From Oscillospiraceae bacterium (GTDB taxonomy: Bacteria > Bacillota > Clostridia > Oscillospirales > Ruminococcaceae): a stretch of DNA of 7,055 nucleotides. This document shows positions 1 through 5,628 of the stretch, in pieces (the first letter of the stretch is position 1; every line of letters starts with the position of its first letter). The translations under genes were made by a program, and so were the position numbers. The stretch spans positions 1 through 7,055 of the forward strand of contig JAGBFZ010000063.1 in NCBI GenBank assembly GCA_018110855.1, written 5' to 3'. The notes beneath the pieces were generated by a model. That model was not told the DNA's origin. It did not search any database and saw only the letters and a list, made by a program, of their open reading frames with translations.

Positions 1-2
1 AA

Positions 3-560
3 ATCTGGATCGCATTTGCTGAAGCAACGGGAATACCCGAACTCAAGAGAACAACAAGAGACGAGCCTGACTACGATAAGCTTATGAAGTACAGACTTGA
101 TATTCTCAAAGAGCACAATCTTGGACTGAAAGAGATTCAGGAAACGATTGCGAAGATAGATCCCATGCCCGGAGCAAAGGAGTTTCTTGACGAGCTTCGT
201 TCCCTGACTCAGGTCATTATTATCAGCGATACCTTTACTCAGTTTGCTTCGCCTTTGATGAAGAAGCTGGGCTGGCCCACTATTTTCTGTAACTCTCTTG
301 AGGTTTCCGAAAGAGGAGAGGTAACAGGCTTCAGAATGCGCTGCGAGCAGTCCAAGCTCACAACTGTCAAGGCTCTTCAGTCCATCGGATATGACACTAT
401 TGCCAGCGGCGACAGCTACAACGATCTCGGCATGATAAAGGCAAGCAAGGCAGGCTTCCTGTTCAAGAGCACCGATAAGATCAAGAACGACAATCCCGAG
501 CTGCCTGCTTTTGAGACCTACGAGGAGCTTATGGCTGCTATCAAAAAGGTTCTTGACTGA
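3..560 (+). CDS. thrH: ThrH-type phosphoserine phosphatase / homoserine phosphotransferase, 5' end cut by the window edge
   Basis: The reading frame is open from base 3, so the ATG at 84 is internal and not the true start. The visible protein begins IWIAFAEATGIPELKRTTRD, which matches the region just after the N-terminal nucleophile motif of Pseudomonas ThrH as I remember it; about 15 residues (the DLEG-type catalytic loop) lie outside the window. HAD-superfamily motifs are visible: SDT (motif II, in IIISDTF) and GDSYND (motif IV, in ASGDSYNDLGM). The C-terminus (FETYEELMAAIKKVL) also fits, and the total length would be about 200 residues, normal for ThrH. Known members hydrolyse phosphoserine and can pass its phosphate to homoserine, giving homoserine phosphate for threonine synthesis. 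It acts in the cytosol. It lies just upstream of ilvA, which consumes threonine, but ilvA has its own promoter. No convincing terminator follows. Family call is firm; substrate in this organism is inferred. Confidence 0.88.
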   Translation: MWIAFAEATGIPELKRTTRDEPDYDKLMKYRLDILKEHNLGLKEIQETIAKIDPMPGAKEFLDELRSLTQVIIISDTFTQFASPLMKKLGWPTIFCNSLEVSERGEVTGFRMRCEQSKLTTVKALQSIGYDTIASGDSYNDLGMIKASKAGFLFKSTDKIKNDNPELPAFETYEELMAAIKKVLD

Positions 561-585
561 TTTTTGGTTTTGTTTCAAAAAACAC

Positions 586-613
586 TTGACAAATCGGAAA
601 ATTAGGCTATAAT
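586..613 (+). promoter_or_regulatory. Sigma-A-type promoter of the T-box/ilvA transcript
   Basis: A perfect TTGACA (586-591) is separated by 16 nt from a perfect TATAAT (608-613). Transcription would start near 620, about 20-25 nt before the first conserved T-box helix. The flanks (AAAACAC before the -35 and TAAAGTA after the -10) recur at the rimP promoter. This is a sequence match only; no start site has been measured. Confidence 0.85.
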
Positions 614-637
614 TAAAGTATCGGATATATTACAAAT

Positions 638-908
638 GCGCTGACGGGGACGGAGCGTCCGAAAAAAGTCATCAGAGAGCCTGCATATGGTGCGAGCAGG
701 CGGCTTTTAAGGCATTTTCTCCCATCACCCCTGAGCTTTGCGACTGAAAGGCTTTTTGGCTTATTAGGCGGCAGCGGGCTTCTCCCGTTACAGAGAGTTT
801 CCGTTGATGGACGGAAAGCAGAGCGGCGTTGCCCTTCGGGCGGCGCAATAAGAGTGGTAACGTGGGTACATTTGTCCTCACCTCTTAATTTTAAGAGGTG
901 AGGTTTTT
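638..908 (+). promoter_or_regulatory. T-box riboswitch leader, isoleucine specifier (ATC), controlling ilvA
   Basis: This leader binds uncharged tRNA and switches between terminator and antiterminator. Stem I is closed by GGGG (646-649) pairing with CCCC (728-731). Above it GAAAA (661-665) pairs with TTTTC (715-719). The AGAGAG bulge is at 674-679 and the distal arm CCTGC/GCAGG (680-684/696-700) carries the GGTG loop (689-692). The 3' side of the specifier loop reads ATC (724-726) then A and the closing CCCC, so the codon read is isoleucine. Further hairpins are TTTCCGT/ACGGAAA (798-804/811-817) and a 9-bp stem III (826-834/838-846). The antiterminator is AAGAG (850-854) with CTCTT (882-886), a 7-nt bulge TGGTAAC (855-861), and GTGGG (862-866) with the CCTCAC side. 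TGGT pairs with an ACCA tRNA end, matching discriminator A73 usual for tRNA-Ile. The bulge differs slightly from the common TGGNACC. Confidence 0.93.
876..908 (+). terminator. T-box intrinsic terminator upstream of ilvA
   Basis: The arms CCTCACCTCTTAA (876-888) and TTAAGAGGTGAGG (891-903) are perfect reverse complements, followed by TTTTT (904-908). In practice the loop would be slightly larger than 2 nt. The 5' arm is shared with the antiterminator partner (877-886), so the two folds exclude each other. When charged tRNA-Ile is plentiful this hairpin should stop transcription before ilvA. Confidence 0.93.
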
Positions 909-947
909 ATTTTTCCGTTAATCTGAAATTACAAAGGAGAAAAGGTT

Positions 948-2144
948 ATGCTAACACTTGACATGGTTTACAGTGCGTCCTACAAGCTCAAAGAGATCAT
1001 CAGAAAAACCGATATCATTCCTGCTCCGAAGCTTTCGGATAAATGCAGCGTTTTTCTCAAGACCGAGAATTTACAGGTCACAGGCTCTTTTAAGGTAAGA
1101 GGCGCTTATTACAAAATATCCCAGCTTTCCGATGAGGAAAAGGCGAGGGGAGTTATTGCCTGCAGTGCGGGAAATCATGCTCAGGGCGTTGCTCTTGCGG
1201 CTGCTAAGAACGGCATAAGATCGCTTATCTGTCTGCCCGACGCAGCTCCTATCTCAAAAATCGAGGCGACACGTTCCTATGGCGCGGATATTTGTCTTGT
1301 GGACGGCGTTTATGACGATGCATACGCAAAGGCGATCCGTCTCAGGGACGAAAAGGGTTATACCTTTATCCACCCCTTTGATGATGAATATGTTATCGCA
1401 GGACAGGGAACTATCGGTCTTGAGCTTCTTGAACAGCTCCCCGAAGCAGACGCTGTTGTGGTTCCCGTTGGCGGCGGAGGACTTATTTCGGGAGTTGCGT
1501 TCACTCTTAAAAAGCTCAAACCCGAGATAAAGGTATACGGCGTTCAGGCGGCAGGCGCTCCGAGCATGGAGCAGTCTCTTGCTCACGGTAAAATTGAGCG
1601 GCTTTCCTCCGTTTCCACCATTGCGGACGGCATAAAGGTAATGGAGCCGGGCGTGAACACCTTTGAAATGTGCAGGGAATACGTTGACGGCATCGTTACT
1701 GTTACAGATGATGAGATATCAAGCGCTATACTTGCTATGATGGAGCAGCACAAGCTAATTGCAGAGGGCGCGGGAGCTGTTCCCGTTGCGGCTGTGATGT
1801 TTGACAAGATACCCGAGATCGAGGGCAAAAAAGTGATATGCCTTGTTTCGGGAGGAAACATTGACGTTACCATTCTCAGCCGTGTTATTGAGAGAGGTCT
1901 GCTGAAATCGGGAAGGACCTGTCTGCTTAACATTGAGCTTATCGACAAGCCGGGTCAGCTCAAGGGCGTTTCGGATATTATCGCTTCTCTGGGTGGAAAT
2001 GTTATTTCCGTTCATCACGAGCGTGCAAACGAGGGTGCGGACATCAACGGCTGCTATCTGAGGATCATTCTTGAGACAAGAAATCACGAGCATATCGCTC
2101 AGATAAGAAATGCGCTTACGGACGCTGGATTTGTTCTTAAATAA
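948..2144 (+). CDS. ilvA: Threonine ammonia-lyase (threonine dehydratase) with C-terminal ACT domain
   Basis: A PLP enzyme that turns threonine into ammonia and 2-oxobutyrate, the first committed step to isoleucine; the released enamine/imine intermediates are RidA substrates. The 398-residue protein shows the PLP-lysine motif SFKVRGA (Schiff-base K49), the substrate loop SAGNHAQG (73-80), the phosphate-binding glycine loop GGGGL (175-179) and SGGN near the cofactor ring (301-304). Residues about 324-398 form one ACT domain (LLNIELIDKPGQLKGVSDIIA onward). This is the roughly 400-residue class with a single ACT domain, not the roughly 510-residue E. coli IlvA with two regulatory modules. GGAG at 936-939 sits 8 nt before ATG 948. 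The upstream Ile T-box argues for a biosynthetic role despite its likeness to 'catabolic' TdcB-type enzymes. No clear terminator follows. Serine use is possible. Confidence 0.95.
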   Translation: MLTLDMVYSASYKLKEIIRKTDIIPAPKLSDKCSVFLKTENLQVTGSFKVRGAYYKISQLSDEEKARGVIACSAGNHAQGVALAAAKNGIRSLICLPDAAPISKIEATRSYGADICLVDGVYDDAYAKAIRLRDEKGYTFIHPFDDEYVIAGQGTIGLELLEQLPEADAVVVPVGGGGLISGVAFTLKKLKPEIKVYGVQAAGAPSMEQSLAHGKIERLSSVSTIADGIKVMEPGVNTFEMCREYVDGIVTVTDDEISSAILAMMEQHKLIAEGAGAVPVAAVMFDKIPEIEGKKVICLVSGGNIDVTILSRVIERGLLKSGRTCLLNIELIDKPGQLKGVSDIIASLGGNVISVHHERANEGADINGCYLRIILETRNHEHIAQIRNALTDAGFVLK

Positions 2145-2170
2145 TAATTTGGGAAATATCCTGTCTGCGG

Positions 2171-2200
2171 TTGACTTTTTACAGAAGAATATGGTATAAT
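2171..2200 (+). promoter_or_regulatory. Promoter of the AT-rich orphan gene, extended -10
   Basis: TTGACT (2171-2176), an 18-nt spacer, then TATAAT (2195-2200) preceded by TGG at 2192-2194, an extended -10 (TGn). A start near 2207 gives a leader of about 60 nt before the ATG at 2268. It suggests the following gene is transcribed independently of the Ile-controlled ilvA unit, though readthrough from ilvA remains possible because no terminator separates them. Confidence 0.75.
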
Positions 2201-2267
2201 ATACAATCAGATAACGGGTTGATAATGCAGAGAAATATCAGCTTGACAAGTCTGAGGGTGAAGATAT

Positions 2268-2675
2268 ATGAATTTAAACAAGGATATGATCTCAAAAATA
2301 ATTGGTGAAAGCAAAAGATTTTGCAGTCCTTATGATACCCCGGAATCATATTATTTTATTTGTGACGATGAAGAAAAAACTGATAGTCAGCTAATCAATT
2401 TATATTATGACAAATTAAAGTATGCAGTAAGTAATGCAGATAAATTGATTGAAGGAGCTTTTGACAATGAGTTTTATAATTTTTATGGGGTTAACAGAAA
2501 TATTGTAAAATCGCCGGATGAAATGTGTTCCGAATTATATTTTGATTCGTTCGTGTTAGATATAAAGGATAATTCTATTGGTACTTGCCTTTCAAACAGC
2601 AGATTTATGTTTGGACATTTTATTGAGGTTTGGTGGGATAGCGAATGGAAAATGATAAGTCAATTGATAGATTAA
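2268..2675 (+). CDS. AT-rich hypothetical protein, 135 residues, possibly DUF2262/immunity-like
   Basis: I do not recognise this gene with certainty. It encodes a small acidic, soluble protein with no signal peptide or membrane segment. GAGGG at 2254-2258 precedes ATG 2268 at good spacing. The C-terminal part contains RFMFGHFIEVWWDSEWK (112-128): the F-GH-I-V pattern following a strand pair, plus the preceding 'LYFDSFVLDIKDNSIGT' strand, resembles what I remember of DUF2262 and related proteins often found as immunity or orphan genes. That is a weak, memory-based match. Base composition is about 30% G+C by hand count against about 50% in ridA, with many TTA, ATA and AAT codons, which points to acquisition from elsewhere. 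It lies between the functionally linked ilvA and ridA and has its own promoter. No toxin gene is visible nearby, so an immunity role is only a suggestion. Confidence 0.7.
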   Translation: MNLNKDMISKIIGESKRFCSPYDTPESYYFICDDEEKTDSQLINLYYDKLKYAVSNADKLIEGAFDNEFYNFYGVNRNIVKSPDEMCSELYFDSFVLDIKDNSIGTCLSNSRFMFGHFIEVWWDSEWKMISQLID

Positions 2676-2695
2676 CTTCCGACTTTTCAAGCAAT

Positions 2696-2741
2696 AGCAT
2701 TTACCTATCCGAATCTGAAAAAATCCTGAAAAATGCTTTTT
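2696..2741 (+). terminator. Weak candidate terminator after the AT-rich gene
   Basis: AGCATTT (2696-2702) can pair with AAATGCT (2731-2737), followed directly by TTTT (2738-2741). The stem is only 7 bp and AT-rich, and the loop is 28 nt, so it would be a poor terminator on its own. It is listed because its position, just after the stop at 2675, fits. Confidence 0.3.
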
Positions 2742-2794
2742 ATCAGCTGTTAATTTGAATCAAGCTTATATTTTATAATGAGGAGGAAATTATC

Positions 2795-3169
2795 ATGTCA
2801 GAAAAAATCTACACAAAAAACGCTCCCGACGCTATCGGTCCTTACTCTCAGGCTGTAAAGTGCGGAAATCTTATTTTCACATCGGGTCAGATCGCAATAA
2901 ATCCTGCAACGGGAAATGTTGACGCTCAGGGCATCGAGGCTCAGACAAGGCAGATATGCGAGAATCTGAAGGCTGTCCTTGCCGAGGCAGGCTGCACCTT
3001 TGACAATGTGGTAAAGACTACCTGCTTCCTTGACAGCATGGACGATTTTGCAGCGTTCACTGCGGTTTACGGCGAGTATTTCACAAGCAAGCCCGCACGT
3101 TCCTGCGTGGAGGTCTCGAAGCTTCCCAAGGGCGCTCTGGCGGAGGTCGAGGTCATCGCTGAGCTGTAA
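2795..3169 (+). CDS. ridA: RidA family 2-iminobutanoate/2-iminopropanoate deaminase
   Basis: RidA speeds hydrolysis of reactive enamine/imine intermediates (2-aminoacrylate, 2-aminocrotonate) that PLP dehydratases such as IlvA release, protecting other PLP enzymes. The 124-residue length is typical. Visible family motifs are GPYSQAVK (15-22), FTSGQI (28-33) and PARSCVEVSKLPKGALAEVEVIA (about 100-122, given here as the family signature region). The key residues are Y17, S30, R102 (equivalent to E. coli R105, which grips the substrate carboxylate) and E119 (equivalent to E. coli E120). It should act as a cytosolic trimer. AGGAGG (2781-2786) is 8 nt before ATG 2795. It lies near ilvA, separated by the AT-rich gene, which fits a role in clearing IlvA products. 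Its promoter could not be placed with confidence. Base composition returns to about 50% G+C. Confidence 0.95.
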   Translation: MSEKIYTKNAPDAIGPYSQAVKCGNLIFTSGQIAINPATGNVDAQGIEAQTRQICENLKAVLAEAGCTFDNVVKTTCFLDSMDDFAAFTAVYGEYFTSKPARSCVEVSKLPKGALAEVEVIAEL

Positions 3170-3175
3170 AAATAT

Positions 3176-3212
3176 GGCACGGGGATAAAAATATCTTCCG
3201 TGCCTTAGCTTT
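3176..3212 (+). terminator. Hairpin terminator after ridA
   Basis: GGCACGG (3176-3182) pairs perfectly with CCGTGCC (3198-3204). Inside, GATA (3184-3187) pairs with TATC (3192-3195) around an AAAA loop, with a small internal loop. It lies 7 nt after the ridA stop. The following tract TTAGCTTTA is only moderately T-rich, so termination could be partial or Rho-assisted, but the position and stem are convincing. Confidence 0.7.
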
Positions 3213-3289
3213 AGGCGGTATTGCACATATTTTTAAGGCTGATGACGGCGATTTTTTACCTATTACCGACAAATTTTTTTCGAAAACAC

Positions 3290-3318
3290 TTGCATTTCAG
3301 AGAAAAATGTGCTATAAT
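3290..3318 (+). promoter_or_regulatory. Promoter of the rimP-nusA-ylxR-ylxQ-infB operon
   Basis: TTGCAT (3290-3295), a 17-nt spacer and a perfect TATAAT (3313-3318). Transcription would start near 3325 and give a leader of about 67 nt before rimP. Flanking bases (AAAACAC before the -35, TAAAGTA after the -10) match those at the ilvA promoter. No other strong promoter is seen between here and infB. Confidence 0.8.
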
Positions 3319-3345
3319 ATTTAAAGTACACCAATAGTTTGAGGC

Positions 3346-3376
3346 AAAGATCGGAGCAATCCGGTCTTTCTTGTTT
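3346..3376 (+). terminator. Leader hairpin, candidate attenuator of the rimP-nusA operon
   Basis: AAAGATCGGA (3346-3355) pairs with TCCGGTCTTT (3360-3369), ten pairs with one G-U, around a GCAA (GNRA) tetraloop. The run from 3367 is TTTCTTGTTT, eight T in ten. This is a compact terminator-like hairpin with an interrupted U tract, placed in the leader about 20 nt after the predicted start and just before the rimP ribosome binding site. From memory, NusA-dependent attenuation upstream of rimP-nusA has been described in Bacillus subtilis; the same logic here is an inference. Confidence 0.6.
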
Positions 3377-3379
3377 GAT

Positions 3380-3384
3380 GGAGG
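3380..3384 (+). promoter_or_regulatory. Ribosome binding site that fixes the rimP start
   Basis: GGAGG at 3380-3384 is 7 nt before ATG 3392, an ideal spacing. The in-frame TTG at 3371 lies upstream of this site and within the attenuator's T-rich tail, and ATG 3386 is only 1 nt after it, so both are unlikely starts. Confidence 0.8.
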
Positions 3385-3391
3385 TATGCTT

Positions 3392-3916
3392 ATGGCAGTT
3401 AAAAAGGGAGGCAAGGGAAAAAACACGGTCTCTGCGGTTTTTGAGATCGCTAAGCCCATTGCCGACAGTCTCGGTCTTACTATCTGGGACATTACCTACG
3501 ACAAGGAGGGCGCGCTCAGATATCTGAGAGTCCTTATCGAAAAGCCCGATGGGTATATTGATATGGACGACTGCGAGGCTATGACGAGACCCCTTTCTGC
3601 GGCTCTTGACGAAAAAGACCCCATTGACGAGCAGTATATGCTTGAGGTCGGTTCCCCGGGGCTTGGCAGAGAACTGAAACGGCAGGAGCATTTTGAACGC
3701 TTTCTTGAATGTCCGCTGCGCATAAGATATATCCGTGAAAAAGACGGCATTAAGGAATTTATAGCCGTGCTCACTGCGTATAATAGGGAAAGCGGCAGCA
3801 TTACCGTGGAAACGGAACGGGGAACGGAGGAAATTTTGCTTTCCGAGACCGCTTTTGTCAAGCTCTATGACGACGAGGAGCTTCCCGATGAATTTTACAG
3901 TGACGATGAAGCTTAA
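3392..3916 (+). CDS. rimP: Ribosome maturation factor RimP
   Basis: RimP (YlxS/YhbC) helps mature the 30S ribosomal subunit, working in the cytosol at the S12-binding region. From ATG 3392 the protein is 174 residues, beginning MAVKKGGKGK. The N-terminal domain runs to about residue 95 and includes YLRVLIEKPDGYIDMDDCEAMTRPL and the family signature YMLEVGSPGLGRELKRQEHFERF (about 82-104, central SPG at 88-90). The C-terminal SH3-like domain (about 105-160) ends in an acidic tail. The basic N-terminus and acidic tail make it slightly longer than the common 150-160 residues. It is the first gene of the operon; nusA starts 29 nt after its stop. The leader hairpin upstream probably adjusts expression of the whole operon. 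Confidence 0.93.
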   Translation: MAVKKGGKGKNTVSAVFEIAKPIADSLGLTIWDITYDKEGALRYLRVLIEKPDGYIDMDDCEAMTRPLSAALDEKDPIDEQYMLEVGSPGLGRELKRQEHFERFLECPLRIRYIREKDGIKEFIAVLTAYNRESGSITVETERGTEEILLSETAFVKLYDDEELPDEFYSDDEA

Positions 3917-3945
3917 AATATATTTTCAGGAGGAATTTCAGAAAA

Positions 3946-4989
3946 ATGAATAAGGAATTTTTTGACGCACTTGAATGTCTCGCAAATGAAAACAACATTC
4001 CGCTTGACGCGCTTGTGGAGAAGATCGAACAGGGTATTTTAAAGGCAGTCAGAAAGGAATATCCCGACTGCGATGATTTCCTTGTTGATATCGACCCCGC
4101 TGAGAACAAGTTTGATGTCTGCGTTATGAGAAATGTTGTGGACGACGAGCCTATCGATCTTAATGAGATCAACATCGAGGAAGCAAGGACTATTGTTCCC
4201 ACCTGCTCCTGCGGCGACGCTGTTCCCTACAAGCTGGACACCGCTAAGTTCGGAAGAGTTGCTGCTCAGTATGCAAAGCAGTCCATCAGGCATGATGTGA
4301 AGGAATTTGAAAAGGAAAAGCTTATCGCTCAGTACAAGGATAAGGTTCACGAGATCATCTCCGCTACCGTTCAGAAGGTTGAGCCTGCAACGGGCAACGC
4401 TGTTCTGCTTGTTGACAAGAATGAGATATATCTCTACAAGAACGAGCAGATCCCCGGAGAAGTACTTACCGAGGGCGATATCATCAAGATTTATGTTGTG
4501 GGTATCATGAATCCCGACAGAAAGCCCTCCGTTAAAATTTCCCGTACACATAAGGACCTGGTAAAGAGACTTTTCGAGCTTGAAATTCCCGAAATTTACG
4601 ATGGTGTTGTTGAAATAAAGTCCATTGCAAGAGAGGCAGGCTCCCGCACAAAGATCGCTGTCTGCTCAAAGGATCCCAATGTTGACTGCGTTGGTGCCTG
4701 CATTGGCCCCAGACGTTCAAGAATTGGAAAGATCGTTGAGGAGCTTGGCGGCGAAAAGATAGACATCATCATCTACGATGAGGACCCTGCTGTATTTATC
4801 GCAAAGGCTCTTGCTCCCGCAGATGTTGTAAGAGTAGATATTGCCGAGGGTGAGGAGAAAATGTGCACTGTTATCGTGCCCAACAATCAGCTTTCTCTCG
4901 CTATCGGAAACAAGGGTCAGAACGCCAAGCTTGCTGCCCGTCTCACAGGCTACAAGATCGACATCAAGCCCGAAAATCCTGTGGAGTGA
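3946..4989 (+). CDS. nusA: Transcription termination/antitermination factor NusA
   Basis: NusA binds RNA polymerase and modulates pausing, intrinsic termination and antitermination. The 347-residue protein has the N-terminal RNAP-binding domain (about 1-125, MNKEFFDALECLANENNIP), an S1 domain (about 133-200, with EQIPGE and PSVKISRTH), KH1 (about 205-280, GACIGPRRSRIGKIVEELGG) and KH2 (about 285-345, LAIGNKGQNAKLAARLTGYK). There are no C-terminal acidic repeats, as is normal in Firmicutes. AGGAGG (3928-3933) is 12 nt before ATG 3946, slightly long. Oddity: the first KH GXXG loop reads G254-P-R-R257, where remembered homologues have GPKG, GPMG or GMRG; the codon is CGT instead of a glycine codon. 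KH2 keeps GNKG. The operon position (rimP before, ylxR after) is standard. Confidence 0.96.
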   Translation: MNKEFFDALECLANENNIPLDALVEKIEQGILKAVRKEYPDCDDFLVDIDPAENKFDVCVMRNVVDDEPIDLNEINIEEARTIVPTCSCGDAVPYKLDTAKFGRVAAQYAKQSIRHDVKEFEKEKLIAQYKDKVHEIISATVQKVEPATGNAVLLVDKNEIYLYKNEQIPGEVLTEGDIIKIYVVGIMNPDRKPSVKISRTHKDLVKRLFELEIPEIYDGVVEIKSIAREAGSRTKIAVCSKDPNVDCVGACIGPRRSRIGKIVEELGGEKIDIIIYDEDPAVFIAKALAPADVVRVDIAEGEEKMCTVIVPNNQLSLAIGNKGQNAKLAARLTGYKIDIKPENPVE

Positions 4990-5029
4990 TCCGCATTGAT
5001 ATATATTAAAAGTCAGACGAGGTGATATT

Positions 5030-5302
5030 GTGGCAGGCGTTAAGAAAATACCAATGAGAATGTGTCTCGGCTGCGGTGAGATGAAGCCGAAAAGAGAGCT
5101 TATCCGTGCGGTAAAATCTCCCGATGGAGAGATATCTCTCGATCTTACGGGGAAAAAGTCGGGCAGGGGAGCCTATGTTTGCCCCGACCCGAACTGCCTG
5201 AAGCTTGCAAGAAAAGCCAGACGCTTTGAGAAAAGTTTCGAGTGCCGCATATCGGACGAGGTTTACGATACTATGGAGAGAGAGCTGAATGAACGGCAAT
5301 AA
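5030..5302 (+). CDS. ylxR: YlxR family protein (RnpM), RNA-binding regulator
   Basis: A 90-residue basic protein of the DUF448/YlxR family, always found between nusA and infB in Firmicutes. It starts with GTG at 5030; GAGG (5019-5022) is 7 nt upstream. Family hallmarks are RMCLGCGEMKPKRELIR (10-26), the DLTGKKSGRGAYVC block (38-51; GRGAY at 45-49), and a pattern of four cysteines, C12-x2-C15 and C51-x4-C56, that could hold a metal. From memory, the B. subtilis protein has been reported to bind RNase P and modulate it (hence RnpM); I infer the same here. It is 40 nt after nusA and its 3' end overlaps ylxQ by 14 nt, which suggests translational coupling. Confidence 0.92.
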   Translation: MAGVKKIPMRMCLGCGEMKPKRELIRAVKSPDGEISLDLTGKKSGRGAYVCPDPNCLKLARKARRFEKSFECRISDEVYDTMERELNERQ

Positions 5303-5600
5303 AGAAAAAATATTCAATCTGCTTACAATTTGCAGAAAAGCGGGAAGAATGACCATGGGCTTTGATTCTGTCAAGGAATCCATTCTGACAGGCAAGGCAA
5401 AGGCTGTTTTTCTTGCGAATGATATTTCTCCGAAAACGGAGAAGGAAGTTAGATTTTTCGCCGATAAAAACGCGCTTTCCGTCAGCGTTTTGCCTGCTGC
5501 TATTGCAGAGATCGAGTTCTACACGGGCAGAAAAGCGGGTGTGATCGGTATCTGCGACGAGGGCTTTGCGTTGAAACTGACCGAGCTTTTACAGTCGTAA
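5289..5600 (+). CDS. ylxQ: YlxQ, L7Ae/L30e-family RNA-binding protein
   Basis: A 103-residue protein of the L7Ae/L30e/S12e family, whose members bind kink-turn RNA; the exact role of YlxQ is not well known. The start KIFNLLTICRKAGRMTMGFDSV (about 7-28) is the usual YlxQ opening, followed by an alternating helix/strand pattern with AKAVFLANDISPKTEKEV (37-54) and GVIGICDEGFALKL (84-97). ATG 5289 lies inside the end of ylxR, and a purine-rich GGAGAGAGAG (5275-5284) within ylxR serves as binding site. It ends 28 nt before infB. A shorter start is unlikely because the conserved region begins near residue 6. Confidence 0.9.
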   Translation: MNGNKEKIFNLLTICRKAGRMTMGFDSVKESILTGKAKAVFLANDISPKTEKEVRFFADKNALSVSVLPAAIAEIEFYTGRKAGVIGICDEGFALKLTELLQS

Positions 5601-5628
5601 CGTAATATTAGGAGGGTGTTATTAGCCT

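Noticed and set aside
561..585. Terminator after thrH
   Set aside because: GTTTTG with CAAAAAAC gives only a weak AT-rich stem with no GC core and no following T tract.
672..881. Minus-strand open frame of 69 codons across the ilvA leader
   Set aside because: It lies wholly within the T-box RNA structure, has no ribosome binding site, and is explained by the structured leader.
1254..2093. Several minus-strand and out-of-frame open frames over ilvA
   Set aside because: They overlap a clearly conserved enzyme and have no family motifs or ribosome binding sites.
2225..2308. Small 27-residue frame (MQRNISLT...) overlapping the start of the AT-rich gene
   Set aside because: There is no real ribosome binding site upstream, its composition is unremarkable, and the 2268 start has a proper site.
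2774..2779. TATAAT just before ridA as a -10 box
   Set aside because: Transcription would start inside the AGGAGG site at 2781-2786, and the nearest -35-like TTGAAT (2755-2760) is only 13 nt away.
3371..3391. TTG at 3371 (or ATG 3386) as the rimP start
   Set aside because: GGAGG at 3380-3384 lies downstream of the TTG and too close to ATG 3386; ATG 3392 has ideal spacing.
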